Shown: positions 9,044-19,856, counted from the first letter of the stretch. The stretch: DNA of 32,625 nucleotides from Mycobacterium sp. 852002-40037_SCH5390672 (GCF_001665875.1 NZ_LZTA01000060.1:1-32625); one strand, 5' to 3'. A program made the numbers and translations. Notes: a model not told the origin generated them from the letters alone.

Positions 9044-9852
9044 TGCTCGATCTGGAACCGCGTGGCCCGCTACCCACCGAGATCTATTGGCGGCGCAGAG
9101 GCCTGGCCATTGGTATCGCGGTCGTCGTGATCGGGATCGTGGCCGCCATCGTCATCGCCTTCATGGGACACAGCGCGGGCGCCAAGCCCGCCAATGCCGA
9201 CAAAGCCAGTGCCGCTCAGAACAAGCCGGGATCGCCTGCGCCCCAGGCGCCCCCACCGGTGGGACCCGAGGGCCCCGCTCCGGTGGTGCCGCCGGCGCAG
9301 GGGCAGAACCCCGAGACCCCCACCCCCACCGCCGCGGTGCAGCCGCCGCCGGTGCTCAAGGAGGGCGACGACTGCCCCGATTCGACGCTGGCGGTCAAGG
9401 GCCTCACCAACGCACCCCAGTACTTCATCGGTGACCAGCCGAAGTTCACCATGGTCGTCACCAACATCGGGCTGGTGGCCTGCAAGCGTGACGTCGGCGC
9501 CGCGGTGCTGGCGGCCTACGTCTACTCGCTGGACAACAAGCGGCTGTGGTCCAACCTGGACTGCGCGCCGTCCAACGAAACGCTGATCAAAACCTTCACG
9601 CCGGGCGAGCAGGTGACCACCGCGGTGACGTGGACGGGAATGGGTTCGGCGCCGCACTGCCCGCTGCCGCGGCCGGCGATCGGGCCGGGCACCTACAACC
9701 TCGTCGTGCAGCTGGGCAATCTGCGCTCGATGCCGGTTCCGTTCATCCTGAACCAGCCGCCACCGCCGCCGGGACCGGTGCCCGGGCCGGGTCAGCCGGG
9801 CGCCGTGCCGCAGCCCGAGGCGCCGCCGATGGCTCCGCCGCCCGCGGGCTGA
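9043..9852 (+). CDS. Membrane-anchored secreted protein of unknown function (Rv3587c-like)
   Basis: The 269-residue protein has a short cytoplasmic N terminus (MLDLEPRGPLPTEIYWRRR), one transmembrane helix (about residues 20-41), and a long Pro/Ala/Gln-rich linker (about 45-105). An extracellular beta-rich domain (about 110-240) carries cysteines in DDCPDS, VACKRD, LDCAPS and PHCPLP, followed by a Pro-rich tail. The four cysteines probably form disulfides outside the cell. It matches the conserved mycobacterial protein Rv3587c, whose function I do not know. The GTG start at 9043 is supported by a -10 element at leaderless distance. It lies after canB with a 128-bp gap, and converges on disA, 24 bp away. 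Confidence 0.85.
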   Translation: MLDLEPRGPLPTEIYWRRRGLAIGIAVVVIGIVAAIVIAFMGHSAGAKPANADKASAAQNKPGSPAPQAPPPVGPEGPAPVVPPAQGQNPETPTPTAAVQPPPVLKEGDDCPDSTLAVKGLTNAPQYFIGDQPKFTMVVTNIGLVACKRDVGAAVLAAYVYSLDNKRLWSNLDCAPSNETLIKTFTPGEQVTTAVTWTGMGSAPHCPLPRPAIGPGTYNLVVQLGNLRSMPVPFILNQPPPPPGPVPGPGQPGAVPQPEAPPMAPPPAG

Positions 9853-9876
9853 GGCCCACTGCAGATCAGCACGCAC

Positions 9877-10950
9877 CTAGTTCAATGAGTCGGTGATCGT
9901 CGACTCCGCCAGCTGCGACAGTCCTTCCCGCACATGGCGGGCCCACATCGCGCCGATGCCCTCGACCGATTGCAGGTCGTTGGCGCTGGCCGCCAGCACG
10001 TTCTGCAGCGTCCCGAACGAGCGGACCAGCAGGTCGGCGTGTGCGAACTGCAGGCGGGGAATGCCGGCCAGCGCACGGTAGCCGCGCGGGCTCACCGCCG
10101 AATCCTGCGCCTCGGTGGTCGTGGGATACCCGAAAACCTTTGCCAGGATGGTGAAGTCGAGCAGCTCGGCGTCCGACAGCGCGTCCAGCTCGTCGAGTGT
10201 GGCCGTCATCTGGACTTCGGACAGCGGCTCCGGGCTGGCGTGATAGTCGCGCACGATCAGTTCGCGGGCGTTGTCGTTGTCGCCCAGCAGCTCGTCGAGT
10301 TGCAGCCGCAGTTGGCGCCCGTCGGTGCCCAGTTCGACCACGTCGTTGTCGATCACCTGACCGATCCGCCGGACCAGCTCGAGCCGCTGCACCACCGTCA
10401 TGACGTCGCGCAGCGTGACGAAGTCCTCGATCTCGGCGCGCGACAGCTGCCTGCTGACCTCGTCGAGCCTGATCTTGTACCGCTCCAGGGTGGCGATCGC
10501 CTGGTTGGCCCGCGACAGGATGGTCGCCGAGTCGGCCACCACGTGGCGCTCCCCGCCCACGTAGACGGTCACGATGTTCATCGAGTGGCTCACCGAGATC
10601 ACCGGGTAGCCGGTCTGGATCGCGGCCCGCTCCGCGGAGCGGTGCCGAGTCCCCGACTCGTCGGTCGCGATGGACGGGTCCGGGACCAGCTGCACGTTGG
10701 CCCGCACGATGCGGCCGCCGTCGGTGGACAGCACGACGGCGCCGTCCATCTTCGCCAGCTCGCGCAGCCGGGTGGGCGCGTAGCGCACATCCAGCGCGAA
10801 GCCGCCGTCGCAGATGGCCTCGACGGCTTCGTCGTTGCCGAGCACGATCAGCGCGCCGGTGCGGCCACGCAGGATGCGTTCCAGGCCGTCACGCAGCCCG
10901 GTGCCCGGGGCCAGGCGGGCGACGGTTTCACGCAGGGTCGGACGAGTCAC
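9877..10950 (-). CDS. disA: DisA, diadenylate cyclase (c-di-AMP synthase)
   Basis: DisA joins two ATP into c-di-AMP; in mycobacteria it is the c-di-AMP synthase and also scans DNA. The 357-residue product has the DAC domain (about 1-145) with the catalytic DGA (69-71) and RHR (102-104) motifs. An alpha-helical spine follows, then a C-terminal helix-hairpin-helix DNA-binding domain ([17 protein letters not shown] near the end). Length and sequence match M. tuberculosis DisA (Rv3586). The GTG start at 10950 lies 27 nt after the radA stop, so the two form an operon. RadA is reported to interact with and inhibit DisA in M. smegmatis, so the linkage is functional. Confidence 0.97.
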   Translation of the reverse strand: MTRPTLRETVARLAPGTGLRDGLERILRGRTGALIVLGNDEAVEAICDGGFALDVRYAPTRLRELAKMDGAVVLSTDGGRIVRANVQLVPDPSIATDESGTRHRSAERAAIQTGYPVISVSHSMNIVTVYVGGERHVVADSATILSRANQAIATLERYKIRLDEVSRQLSRAEIEDFVTLRDVMTVVQRLELVRRIGQVIDNDVVELGTDGRQLRLQLDELLGDNDNARELIVRDYHASPEPLSEVQMTATLDELDALSDAELLDFTILAKVFGYPTTTEAQDSAVSPRGYRALAGIPRLQFAHADLLVRSFGTLQNVLAASANDLQSVEGIGAMWARHVREGLSQLAESTITDSLN

Positions 10951-10977
10951 AGCGTGTCATTCTTCCGGCCCGACGCG

Positions 10978-12381
10978 TCATGCGTCCAGCCGTCGCAGGT
11001 TTGCGGGCCTGCCAGTGCGGTGGTCGGCGATGTCGATCATGTGCGCCAGGGCCGCCACGATGGTGGGCGCGGTGAGCGCGCGCATGCCGCGCGGCACGCC
11101 CTGACAGCCCGGCGGGACGAGCGCGATGCTGAACCCCTGGCGGGCGGCTTCGCTCAGGCGCCGCTCCATGCCGCTGACCCGCCGGAGATCTCCGGCCAGT
11201 CCCACCTCGCCGATCATCACCGCGGTGGTGGGCAACGGCAGATCCCCGAGCGCCGAAGCCAGCGCGACCGCGACCGCCAGATCCGACGACGGATCGGTCA
11301 GCCGCATGCCGCCGACGGTGGACAGGTAGATGTCGTTGGCCGCGACGGGCAACTTGGCGTGCTTTTCCAGCACCGCGGTGATCATCGCCGCCCGGGAATG
11401 GTCGATGCCGCTGACGGCGCGGCGCGGCGAGCCGCCCGTCGGCGCGGCCAGCAGCGCCTGCACCTCGCCGATGAGCGGTCGTTTTCCGTCGAGTGTCACC
11501 GTGATCGCGGTGCCGGGAACCGGGGCCGGACGCTGATCCAAGAACAGGTTCGACGGGTCGGCGACGCCTTCGATCCCGTTGTCGTGCAACAGGAAACACC
11601 CGACCTCGTCGGCCGCGCCGAACCGGTTCTTGATTCCCCGGACCATCCGCAGCGAGCCGTTGCGGTCGCCCTCGAAATGCAGCACCACGTCGACGAGATG
11701 CTCCAGGGAACGCGGCCCGGCGATGGCCCCGTCCTTGGTGACGTGTCCGACCAGGATCAGCGCGACCCCTTTGGTTTTGGCCGCGGCGGTCAGTGCCGAC
11801 GTCACCGCGCGCACCTGGGTGACGCCGCCGGCGACACCGTCGGCCTCGGTGGTGGACATGGTCTGCACCGAGTCCACGATCACCAGCGCGGGCTTTACCG
11901 TGGCGATGTGCTCGAGCACCGTGTGCAGGTCGGATTCGGCGGCCAGGTAGAGCTCGTCGCCGCCGCAGCCGATGCGATCCGCGCGCAGCCGGATCTGGCC
12001 CGCGGACTCCTCACCGGAGATGTACAGCGCGCGACGGCCGGATTCCGCCCAGCGATGCGCGACCTCGAGCAGCAGCGTCGACTTACCCACGCCCGGGTCG
12101 CCGGCCAGCAGCGTGACCGAGCCGGGCACCACGCCGCCGCCGAGCACCCGGTCGAGTTCGTCTACGCCCGTCGTGCGGTGCTGGCTGGCATTGGGCTCGA
12201 TGGAAGTGATCGGCACGGCTGGTGACGCCGCGGCCAGGCCGGCTCGGCGGCCGGCGACCGCACTGAGCACCGGGACCTCGTCCACGGTGCCCCAGGTGCC
12301 GCATTCCAGGCAGCGGCCAACCCATTTCGCGGTGACATGCCGGCATTCCGAACAGCGGTATTGGGAGCGCGCAGTTGCCAC
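10978..12381 (-). CDS. radA: RadA, DNA repair ATPase
   Basis: RadA is a RecA-related, DnaB-like helicase or branch-migration factor in recombinational repair. The 467-residue product opens with a four-cysteine zinc finger (Cys10, Cys13, Cys24, Cys27). It is followed by Walker [10 protein letters not shown] (94-102), Walker B LVIVDSVQ, the RadA signature KNRFG, and a C-terminal Lon-protease-like domain (about 300-450) without a catalytic role. The GTG start at 12381 is the only one that keeps the zinc finger close to the N terminus. It is upstream of disA in a two-gene operon and diverges from nothing, since lpqE upstream points the same way 49 bp away. Confidence 0.96.
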   Translation of the reverse strand: MATARSQYRCSECRHVTAKWVGRCLECGTWGTVDEVPVLSAVAGRRAGLAAASPAVPITSIEPNASQHRTTGVDELDRVLGGGVVPGSVTLLAGDPGVGKSTLLLEVAHRWAESGRRALYISGEESAGQIRLRADRIGCGGDELYLAAESDLHTVLEHIATVKPALVIVDSVQTMSTTEADGVAGGVTQVRAVTSALTAAAKTKGVALILVGHVTKDGAIAGPRSLEHLVDVVLHFEGDRNGSLRMVRGIKNRFGAADEVGCFLLHDNGIEGVADPSNLFLDQRPAPVPGTAITVTLDGKRPLIGEVQALLAAPTGGSPRRAVSGIDHSRAAMITAVLEKHAKLPVAANDIYLSTVGGMRLTDPSSDLAVAVALASALGDLPLPTTAVMIGEVGLAGDLRRVSGMERRLSEAARQGFSIALVPPGCQGVPRGMRALTAPTIVAALAHMIDIADHRTGRPANLRRLDA

Positions 12382-12430
12382 GTCATGACGGTATCGAGCC
12401 GCTACGACAAGCAGGTGTCACGACAGGCGG

Positions 12431-12991
12431 TTAGCCCGCCTGGTTTTGCTGCGGGGGCTTCAGCCCGGCCGCGATCGGCACTGCGACGGTGGCCTGTCCG
12501 GCCTTCTCGAAAGTGAAGGTGAAGTTGTAGGTGAGGCCATTGGAGATGGGCTTGGTCAGATCGACGGTCGCCTTGGCCGCGGCGGTGTTGGAACCCACCG
12601 GGCCCGGCGCTACCTTCTCACCCTCCGGCGTGCCGATGAACAGCGACCCGCCGGCGGGAAGCCGGGCGTCCCCGCTGACGGTCACCGTGCCGATGTCACT
12701 GGTGATGCCGACCAGCCTGTCGGGGGAATTCGGCGACTGGTTGACCGCCACCAGCACCAGGTCCACGGTCCGGCCCGGCTGCAGGTAGTCGCCGGTTTGG
12801 TTGGCCTGGATCCGGATGTCGCGCAGCGCCACGTTGTTGAACGTGACCTTGTTGCCGTTGATGGCCGGCTCCTGGACCGCCATCTGCGAGACCTGTCCGG
12901 CTCCGCAACCGCTGAGCAGAGCGGCCAGAACGGCCATCACGCCGGCGAGGGTGAGCGCGGGAAGGCCGAGGCGGATCTTGAAGCGGTTCAC
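12431..12991 (-). CDS. lpqE: LpqE, conserved mycobacterial lipoprotein
   Basis: The 186-residue product has a short basic start, a hydrophobic signal sequence and the lipobox LLSGC with lipidated Cys29. The mature part is a beta-rich domain with VALRDIRIQ, VAVNQSP and a conserved YNFTFTFEKAG near the end. It matches M. tuberculosis LpqE (Rv3584). The fold resembles copper-chaperone-like lipoproteins, but the usual Met/His metal motif is not evident, so I give no function. The GTG at 12991 is chosen because AGGAGG lies 9 nt upstream (13001-13006). An ATG 39 nt further upstream would add 13 residues before the signal peptide. radA follows 49 bp downstream on the same strand. Confidence 0.9.
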   Translation of the reverse strand: MNRFKIRLGLPALTLAGVMAVLAALLSGCGAGQVSQMAVQEPAINGNKVTFNNVALRDIRIQANQTGDYLQPGRTVDLVLVAVNQSPNSPDRLVGITSDIGTVTVSGDARLPAGGSLFIGTPEGEKVAPGPVGSNTAAAKATVDLTKPISNGLTYNFTFTFEKAGQATVAVPIAAGLKPPQQNQAG

Positions 12992-13759
<768 letters not shown>

Positions 13760-13775
13760 AGGTCCTGACACTTCG

Positions 13776-14483
13776 GTGGTCCCGGAGACGGGCGTCTCGG
13801 GCAAAGTAGTCGCAATCGTCCCCGCCGCAGGGTCGGGCGAACGACTGGCCGCAGGAATTCCCAAGGCATTCTGTTTGGTTGACGGCCGCACGCTGCTGCA
13901 GCGCGCCGTCACCGGCTTGCTGGAATCCGGCGTGGTCGATCACGTCGTGGTGGCGGTTCCCGCCGACCGGATCGACGAGGCCGGCCAGGTTCTGGGCGCA
14001 CCCGTCGACGCCGGACGCGCCACCGTCGTTGCCGGCGGACCCGACCGCACCGAATCCGTCAACTTGGCCCTCGCGGCCCTGCCGACGGCGGCGCCCGAGT
14101 TCGTGCTGGTACACGACGCGGCGCGGGCGCTGACGCCCCCGGCGCTGATCACCCGTGTCGTGGAGGCGCTGCGGGCGGGTCACGACGCCGTCGTGCCGGC
14201 GCTGCGCCTGCATGACACCATCAAGGCCGTGGACGCCAACGGGCTGGTCCTGGGGACGCCGGAGCGTGCCGGGCTGCGTGCCGTGCAGACTCCGCAGGGC
14301 TTCGCGACCGATCTGCTGTTGCGTGCCTACCGCGCCGGCGCCGGCATGGCCGGTTTCACCGACGACGCGTCGCTGGTCGAGCATGTCGGCGGCCAGGTCC
14401 AGGTGGTCGACGGCGACCCGCTGGCATTCAAGATCACCACCCAGCTCGATTTGGTGCTGGCCGAAACCGTCGTGCGCCGGTGA
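13776..14483 (+). CDS. ispD: IspD, 2-C-methyl-D-erythritol 4-phosphate cytidylyltransferase
   Basis: IspD makes CDP-methylerythritol in the non-mevalonate isoprenoid pathway. The 235-residue product has the nucleotidyltransferase opening [21 protein letters not shown], with the CTP-binding GSGER and Lys30. It also has [11 protein letters not shown], the TPQGF motif, DDASLVEH, and the KITTQLDL segment near the end. The GTG at 13776 gives MVPETG before the conserved strand, a short extension similar in size to the M. tuberculosis enzyme. Its stop overlaps the GTG of ispF by the GTGA tetranucleotide, so the two are translationally coupled. Confidence 0.96.
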   Translation: MVPETGVSGKVVAIVPAAGSGERLAAGIPKAFCLVDGRTLLQRAVTGLLESGVVDHVVVAVPADRIDEAGQVLGAPVDAGRATVVAGGPDRTESVNLALAALPTAAPEFVLVHDAARALTPPALITRVVEALRAGHDAVVPALRLHDTIKAVDANGLVLGTPERAGLRAVQTPQGFATDLLLRAYRAGAGMAGFTDDASLVEHVGGQVQVVDGDPLAFKITTQLDLVLAETVVRR

Positions 14484-14968
14484 ACGCCTCACTTCCCCTT
14501 CCCAGGGTCGGCCTGGGCGTCGACGTGCACCCGATCGAACGTGGACGGCCGTGCTGGCTGCTGGGTCTGCTTTTCGCCGACGCCGACGGCTGTGCAGGTC
14601 ATTCCGACGGCGACGTGGGGGCGCACGCGCTGTGCGACGCGGTGCTGTCGGCGGCCGGTCTGGGCGACGTGGGTGCCGTGTTCGGGGTCGACGATCCGCG
14701 CTGGAAAGGGGTCAGTGGCGCCGACATGCTGCGCCACGTCGCGGATCTGACGTCGCACCACGGCTTCCGGGTCGGCAACGCCACCGTTCAGGTCATCGGG
14801 AACCGGCCGAAAGTCGGTCCCCGCCGCGCCGACGCGCAGCGGGTGCTGTCGGAATTGCTGGGCGCGCCGGTCTCGGTGTCGGCGACCACGACCGACGGGT
14901 TAGGGCTGACCGGACGCGGTGAGGGCCTGGCCGCCATCGCCACCGCGCTGGTCGTCCCCACCGGCTAA
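14480..14968 (+). CDS. ispF: IspF, 2-C-methyl-D-erythritol 2,4-cyclodiphosphate synthase
   Basis: IspF cyclises CDP-ME 2-phosphate to MEcPP, two steps after IspD. The 162-residue product keeps the metal-binding DVHP (Asp15, His17), the HSDGDV segment starting at His41, the [14 protein letters not shown] helix, the IGNRPK motif, and the C-terminal [14 protein letters not shown]. It should form a trimer with zinc sites at the interfaces. IspE is not in this window. The GTG start overlaps the ispD stop. A leaderless-type promoter for cysS follows, so ispF probably ends the operon or reads through into cysS. Confidence 0.97.
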   Translation: MNASLPLPRVGLGVDVHPIERGRPCWLLGLLFADADGCAGHSDGDVGAHALCDAVLSAAGLGDVGAVFGVDDPRWKGVSGADMLRHVADLTSHHGFRVGNATVQVIGNRPKVGPRRADAQRVLSELLGAPVSVSATTTDGLGLTGRGEGLAAIATALVVPTG

Positions 14969-15003
14969 GCCCGCGCAGCGCCGGGCGCCGGGGAACTACC
15001 CGG

Positions 15004-15018
15004 TAAGCTGGCACGTCG
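15004..15018 (+). promoter_or_regulatory. Leaderless promoter candidate (-10 TAAGCT) for cysS
   Basis: TAAGCT at 15004-15009 ends 8 nt before the GTG start of cysS at 15018. No clear -35 or ribosome-binding site is seen, which fits a leaderless mRNA. Confidence 0.45.
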
Positions 15019-16439
15019 TGACCGATCACGCCCGCTTGCGGCTACACGACACGGCGGCCGGTGCCGTGCGTGATTTCGTTCCGCTGCGCGAGGGTCACGT
15101 CTCCATCTACCTGTGTGGTGCCACCGTCCAGGGCCTGCCGCACATCGGCCACGTCCGCAGCGGGGTGGCCTTCGACATCCTGCGCCGATGGCTGATCGCG
15201 CGCGGCTGCGACGTCGCATTCATCCGCAACGTCACCGACATCGACGACAAAATCCTCAACAAGGCCGCCGCGGCGGGCCGGCCGTGGTGGGAATGGGCGG
15301 CCACCTACGAGCGCGCCTTCAGCGCCGCCTACGACGCGCTGGACGTGCTGCCGCCGTCGGCAGAGCCCCGGGCCACCGGCCACATCACCCAGATGGTCGA
15401 GTTGATGGGACGGCTGATCGAAACCGATCACGCTTACGCCGCGGGCGGCGATGTCTACTTCAACGTGCTCAGCTACCCGGAATACGGGCAGCTGTCCGGG
15501 CACAGGATCGACGACGTCCATCAGGGCGAAGGCGTGGCCACCTGCAAACGCGATCAGCGTGACTTCACGCTGTGGAAGGCCGCCAAGGCCGGCGAGCCGT
15601 CCTGGCCCACCCCGTGGGGCCGCGGCCGCCCGGGTTGGCACCTGGAATGCTCCGCGATGGCCCGCACCTATCTGGGTCCGGAATTCGACATCCATTGCGG
15701 TGGAATGGATCTGGTCTTCCCGCACCACGAGAACGAGATCGCCCAGAGCCGCGCCGCCGGCGACGGATTCGCCCGCTACTGGCTGCACAACGGCTGGGTG
15801 ACGATGGGCGGCGAGAAGATGAGCAAATCGCTGGGCAACGTGCTGGCCATACCGGCGTTGCTGCAGCGTGTGCGCGCCGCCGAGCTGCGCTACTACCTGG
15901 GCAGCGCCCACTACCGGTCGATGCTGGAATTCTCCGACACCGCCCTGCAGGATGCGGTGAAAGCCTATGTCGGAGTTGAGGAATTCCTGCACCGGGTGCG
16001 GGTGCGGGTCGGCGGCGTCGAACCCGGGCAATGGACCCCACGATTCGCCGAGGCCCTCAACGACGACCTGGCCGTGCCGACCGCGCTCGCCGAAGTGCAC
16101 CAGGCCCGCGCCGAAGGCAATCGGGCGCTGGACTCCGGCGATCACGAAGGCGCGCTGCGGCATGCCGGCGCGATCCGCGCGATGATGGGCATCTTGGGCT
16201 GCGACCCCCTCGACGAACGCTGGGAAACCCGCGACGAAACGTCGGCGGCGCTGGCCGCCGTCGACGTGCTGGTCCAGGCGGAGCTGGAGAACCGACAGAA
16301 GGCGCGCGAGGAACGCAACTGGGCACTGGCCGACGAGATCCGCGACCGGCTCAAGTACGCCGGCATCGAGGTCACCGACACCGCCGACGGGCCGCAGTGG
16401 TCGCTGCAGGCCGGTCCAGAAAGCCAGGGGCCAAAGTAG
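15018..16439 (+). CDS. cysS: CysS, cysteinyl-tRNA synthetase
   Basis: The enzyme charges tRNA-Cys. The 473-residue product has Cys33 in YLCG, a HIGH motif at 42-45 (PHIGHVRSG), the zinc-ligand region HLECSAM and HHENE, and KMSKS at 267-271, then an anticodon-binding helical domain. It matches M. tuberculosis CysS1 (Rv3580c) rather than MshC, the mycothiol ligase paralogue, because of its length and C-terminal domain. The frame extends upstream into ispF, but the GTG at 15018 fits both the N terminus [12 protein letters not shown] and the upstream -10. The next gene starts directly after its TAG stop (TAGATG), so translation is probably coupled. Confidence 0.96.
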   Translation: MTDHARLRLHDTAAGAVRDFVPLREGHVSIYLCGATVQGLPHIGHVRSGVAFDILRRWLIARGCDVAFIRNVTDIDDKILNKAAAAGRPWWEWAATYERAFSAAYDALDVLPPSAEPRATGHITQMVELMGRLIETDHAYAAGGDVYFNVLSYPEYGQLSGHRIDDVHQGEGVATCKRDQRDFTLWKAAKAGEPSWPTPWGRGRPGWHLECSAMARTYLGPEFDIHCGGMDLVFPHHENEIAQSRAAGDGFARYWLHNGWVTMGGEKMSKSLGNVLAIPALLQRVRAAELRYYLGSAHYRSMLEFSDTALQDAVKAYVGVEEFLHRVRVRVGGVEPGQWTPRFAEALNDDLAVPTALAEVHQARAEGNRALDSGDHEGALRHAGAIRAMMGILGCDPLDERWETRDETSAALAAVDVLVQAELENRQKAREERNWALADEIRDRLKYAGIEVTDTADGPQWSLQAGPESQGPK

Positions 16440-17372
16440 ATGGCCGGCAACTCACGTCGCCGCGGGGCGATACGCAAAGAGGGCACCAAGAAGGGCCCCA
16501 CCGTGGGTTCGGGCGGCCAGCGTCGCCGTGGGCTGGAAGGCCGCGGCGCCACCCCGCCCGCGCACATGCGCCCCAACCATCCGGCGGCCAAGCGCGCCAA
16601 GACGCAGAGCCGTCGGCCGGCGCGGGGCCGGACCGACGAAGCAGAGACGGTGCTGGGCCGCAACCCGGTACTGGAGTGCCTGAGGGCCGGGGTGCCGGCC
16701 ACCGCGCTCTACGTGGCGCTGGGCACCGAAGCCGACGAGCGGCTCACCGAATCCGTCACCCGCGCAGCCGATTCGGGCATCTCCATCCTCGAGGTCCCGC
16801 GCACCGATTTGGACCGGATGACCAGCAACCACCTGCATCAGGGCATCGCCTTGCAGGTGCCGCCCTACAACTACGCCCACCCCGACGATCTGGTTGCCGC
16901 CGCGATCGCCTCGCCGCCGGCGCTGCTTGTCGCGCTGGACAACATCTCCGACCCCCGCAACCTGGGCGCCATCGTCCGTTCGGTGGCGGCATTCGGCGGG
17001 CACGGGGTGCTGATCCCGCAGCGGCGTTCGGCGTCGGTGACGGCGGTGGCCTGGCGCACCAGCGCCGGTGCAGCGGCCCGCATCCCGGTGGCGCGGGCCA
17101 CCAATCTGACCAGGACACTGACGGATTGGGCCGGCCGAGGGCTGCGGGTGATCGGACTGGACGCAGGCGGTGGCACCACGCTCGACGACATAGACGGTAG
17201 CGATCCGCTGGTGGTCGTCGTGGGATCGGAAGGCAAGGGGCTGTCGCGGTTGGTGCGGCAGAACTGCGACGAAGTTGTGTCCATCCCGATGGCGGGGAAC
17301 ACCGAATCGCTGAACGCGTCGGTGGCAGCCGGGGTGGTACTCGCCGAAATCACGCGCCAGCGCAGAAGTTAA
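16440..17372 (+). CDS. 23S rRNA (guanosine-2'-O-)-methyltransferase, TrmH/RlmB family (Rv3579c-like)
   Basis: The 310-residue product has a basic, low-complexity N-terminal extension (about 1-70, rich in Arg, Lys and Gly), then a SpoU/TrmH substrate-binding domain (from [12 protein letters not shown]). A SPOUT methyltransferase domain follows, with the three motifs [27 protein letters not shown] and [18 protein letters not shown], which form the trefoil-knot S-adenosylmethionine site. The usual target of this group is a guanosine ribose in 23S rRNA, but the exact nucleotide is not shown by the sequence. Its ATG abuts the cysS stop, and the next gene starts 5 nt after its own stop. Confidence 0.93.
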   Translation: MAGNSRRRGAIRKEGTKKGPTVGSGGQRRRGLEGRGATPPAHMRPNHPAAKRAKTQSRRPARGRTDEAETVLGRNPVLECLRAGVPATALYVALGTEADERLTESVTRAADSGISILEVPRTDLDRMTSNHLHQGIALQVPPYNYAHPDDLVAAAIASPPALLVALDNISDPRNLGAIVRSVAAFGGHGVLIPQRRSASVTAVAWRTSAGAAARIPVARATNLTRTLTDWAGRGLRVIGLDAGGGTTLDDIDGSDPLVVVVGSEGKGLSRLVRQNCDEVVSIPMAGNTESLNASVAAGVVLAEITRQRRS

Positions 17373-17377
17373 CTCCG

Positions 17378-18367
17378 GTGCCCGGCCGAACCGCGCGCCT
17401 TCGTGCCGTGCTGGTGGTGCTGCTGGCCGTCGTGGTGTCGCCCGTCGGCGCGGCCCGGGCCCAACCGCCCGAATTCGACCTTCAGGCCCATCGCGGCGGG
17501 CGCGGGGAGACCACCGAGGAGTCCCTGCGTGCGTTCGCCAAGGCGCTCGAATTGGGCGTCAGCACATTGGAACTCGACATCGTCCTCACCAAGGACGCTC
17601 AACCGCTGGTGTGGCACGACCCGACGATACAGGCCGACAAATGCGCCGACACCGCGCCGGCGTTCGCCGGTGACCCGCAGTATCCGTACGTCGGCAAGCT
17701 CGTGCACGAGCTCACCCGGGAGCAGGTCGAAACCCTGGACTGTGGCCGACCGCTGGGTGACTATCCCCGGGCCGAAGTGGTGCGGGGCAACAAGATAGCC
17801 ACGCTGCCACAGGTTTTCGCGCTCGTAGACTCCTACCGCGCCGACGCGATGCGCTACAACATCGAAACCAAGGTGGAGGCCGACCGGCCCGGGGCATCGG
17901 CGCAGCCGCAGGAGTTCGTCGACGTGATACTGGCCGCGGCCAGGTCCGCGGGCAAGGTCGACCGGGTGGAGATCCAGAGCTTCGACTGGAGCGCCCTGCC
18001 GCTGGTGCGGCGCGCCGAGCCGTCCATTCCGTTGGTGGCCCTATACGACGAGCACACCTGGGCGCCGGACTCGCCATGGCTGGCCGGTGTGAACCCGGCT
18101 CTCGTCGGCGATCCCCTGATCGGCGCCCGGCTGGTCGGCGCCGGCATCATCTCACCGGACTACCGGCTGGTCACCGGCGAGCCCTATGTTGACCGCGCGC
18201 ATGCGTTGGGGCTCAAGGTGATTCCGTGGACCGTGGACGACGCCGCCGCCATGCGCCGGCAGATCGGCTTTCGTGTCGACGGCATCATCACCGATTATCC
18301 GACGCTGTTGCGCGGCGTGCTCGCCGAACTCTCGATGCCGTTGCCGCCGGCCTACCGGCGAGACTAG
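17378..18367 (+). CDS. Secreted glycerophosphodiester phosphodiesterase
   Basis: The 329-residue product has a signal peptide (about 1-28, ending GAARA before QPPEF). A GDPD TIM-barrel domain follows, with AHRGGRGETTEESLRAF near the start, ELDIVLTKD carrying the metal-binding Glu-x-Asp, and the catalytic His in PLVWHDPTI. The usual PENT segment is replaced by ETTEES. Near the end, WTVDDAAAMRRQIGFRVDGIITDYP is the typical final motif. It should hydrolyse glycerophosphodiesters to glycerol 3-phosphate and an alcohol outside the cytoplasm. It starts with GTG 5 nt after the methyltransferase and shares a CTAG with the convergent FAD gene for its stop. I do not recall this gene at the equivalent place in M. 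tuberculosis. Confidence 0.9.
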   Translation: MPGRTARLRAVLVVLLAVVVSPVGAARAQPPEFDLQAHRGGRGETTEESLRAFAKALELGVSTLELDIVLTKDAQPLVWHDPTIQADKCADTAPAFAGDPQYPYVGKLVHELTREQVETLDCGRPLGDYPRAEVVRGNKIATLPQVFALVDSYRADAMRYNIETKVEADRPGASAQPQEFVDVILAAARSAGKVDRVEIQSFDWSALPLVRRAEPSIPLVALYDEHTWAPDSPWLAGVNPALVGDPLIGARLVGAGIISPDYRLVTGEPYVDRAHALGLKVIPWTVDDAAAMRRQIGFRVDGIITDYPTLLRGVLAELSMPLPPAYRRD

Positions 18368-19773
18368 CCGGCTACGCTGCCGGTCAGCTCGCCGTTCGCG
18401 CGAGCCGGCTGCTCGTCACGGCGTCGCGGTCGGCGACGGTTGGCCAGGGCGGCGCGCCACATCATGCCCGGGCGCAGCAGCCTGGCAGCGGGATCGATGA
18501 GCGCGGTGACCCGCACGAACCGTTCGACCGCGACGGGGTCGTATTCGGTCGCGGTGAGTATGCGATCGATGTATCCGTTGAGCAGCCGGGTGAGCAGCGG
18601 CGGCGTGCCCTCGATTTCGGGTAGGCACAGGTCGGGGTTGGCCGACAGTTCCCACGCCTGGCGGATCGGCACCGTGGCGGTGCGGAAGAATCGAAGCGCC
18701 AAATCCCTTGTGCCGCCTGATAAGCAGTCACGCAGCGCCAAGGCCTCCAGCGCGGCCACCGTCATGCCCTGACCATAGATCGGGTTGAAACTGCAGATCG
18801 CGTCGCCGACGACCAGCAGGCCTTCCGGAAAGCGTTGCATCCTGTCGTAGCGGCGCCACTGGCTGGACGGTTGGCCGTGTCGGGTGGGCTCCCCGATGGG
18901 TTCGGCGGCCCGGACCGCGGCCAGCAGCTGGGCCGGTGCGCAGTCCTCGACGAACTCGCACATCGACGCCAGGTCTGCGGGCGGCGCGTGACCCCCGATG
19001 CCGTAGACGGTGAACATCCACGTGTCGTTCTCGCAATGCAGCATGCCCACCCCGCGCGGCCGGCCGGGCACGGCTCCAACGATGAAACCGAGTTCGTGCA
19101 GGACATCCGGTGCCATACGCAGTAATTGGCTCACGTAGGTCAGGTGTACCGGGACGTGCATCTCGGTCGGGCGTGCGTAGCCCAGGGCCTGCAGCCATGC
19201 CGGGGTGCGGGCGCCGCGTCCGGTGGCGTCGACGACCAACTCCGCGCTCAGCGTGATGTCTTCGCGGGTGCGACGGTTGACTACCTGTGCGCCGGTGACT
19301 CGGCGGCGGTCTGGTGTCGTGGTCAAGTCCACGATGTCGTGGTCGTCGAGCAGCGTGACGTTGGCGATGCGGCGCAGGCGCGCGCGGACATGCTCCTCGA
19401 GGAAGGGCCGGGTGGCGAGATGGACGGCGAACGAGTGAGCCGCGCCCGATCGCACCATCAGGTGCCCGCCCAAGTCGTAGTGCACCCGGGAAAGGTCGCG
19501 GCCATCCATGTGCTGCGCGCCGTCGAGGACCAGCTGATCGAGGATGCCGGGGAACAATTCCTCGAGTACCTGCCCACCGCGGGGCAGCAGACCGTGAAGG
19601 TGCCGGCCCTGCGGCACACCCCGACGAGCCGTGGCCGTTTCGGGACGGATGTCCGGCAGCGAATCGCGCTCCACCACCGTGACGTTGTCGAAGAACTCGC
19701 TCAGCGATCGCGCGGCCAGCAGACCGGCCATGCTCGCTCCGAATACCAGCGCATGATTTCCGACCTGTGCCAT
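18364..19773 (-). CDS. FAD-dependent monooxygenase/oxidoreductase (PHBH-like fold)
   Basis: The 469-residue protein opens with a Rossmann FAD-binding motif in a GxSxAG form (VFGASMAGLLAARSL, Gly12-Gly17) followed by an acidic end at VVERD. It has a middle DATGRG motif and the flavin ribityl-binding segment VVGDAICSFNPIYGQGMTVAALEA. This places it in the p-hydroxybenzoate-hydroxylase-like group that includes aromatic hydroxylases, halogenases and geranylgeranyl-type reductases; the substrate cannot be read from the sequence. An Arg-rich C-terminal stretch ends the protein. It diverges from the LuxR-type regulator across 170 bp with an exact palindrome over its putative -10. I do not recall it between Rv3579c and Rv3578 in M. 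tuberculosis, so it is probably accessory. Confidence 0.85.
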   Translation of the reverse strand: MAQVGNHALVFGASMAGLLAARSLSEFFDNVTVVERDSLPDIRPETATARRGVPQGRHLHGLLPRGGQVLEELFPGILDQLVLDGAQHMDGRDLSRVHYDLGGHLMVRSGAAHSFAVHLATRPFLEEHVRARLRRIANVTLLDDHDIVDLTTTPDRRRVTGAQVVNRRTREDITLSAELVVDATGRGARTPAWLQALGYARPTEMHVPVHLTYVSQLLRMAPDVLHELGFIVGAVPGRPRGVGMLHCENDTWMFTVYGIGGHAPPADLASMCEFVEDCAPAQLLAAVRAAEPIGEPTRHGQPSSQWRRYDRMQRFPEGLLVVGDAICSFNPIYGQGMTVAALEALALRDCLSGGTRDLALRFFRTATVPIRQAWELSANPDLCLPEIEGTPPLLTRLLNGYIDRILTATEYDPVAVERFVRVTALIDPAARLLRPGMMWRAALANRRRPRRRDEQPARANGELTGSVAG

Positions 19774-19840
19774 AGCCCACCGCCTGTGCTGAGCGCCTAT
19801 CCGACGAAACCCATGCTCATGGCCGGCGACGCGGGCCGAC

Positions 19841-19856
19841 AGCGTAGTCGACTACG
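19841..19856 (-). promoter_or_regulatory. Exact palindrome overlapping the -10 of the FAD monooxygenase
   Basis: CGTAGTCGACTACG at 19843-19856 is a perfect 14-bp palindrome. On the - strand TACGCT (19846-19841) lies at its edge and makes a good -10, which would start transcription near 19834, about 60 nt before the ATG at 19773. A dimeric regulator bound here would block the promoter. The regulator could be the divergent LuxR-type protein or a TetR-type protein elsewhere. Confidence 0.55.

Noticed and set aside
9934..12225. Long + strand open frame opposite disA and radA
   Set aside because: It is antisense to two well-conserved genes, and its composition (His, Gln, Arg, Gly) is that of a shadow frame.
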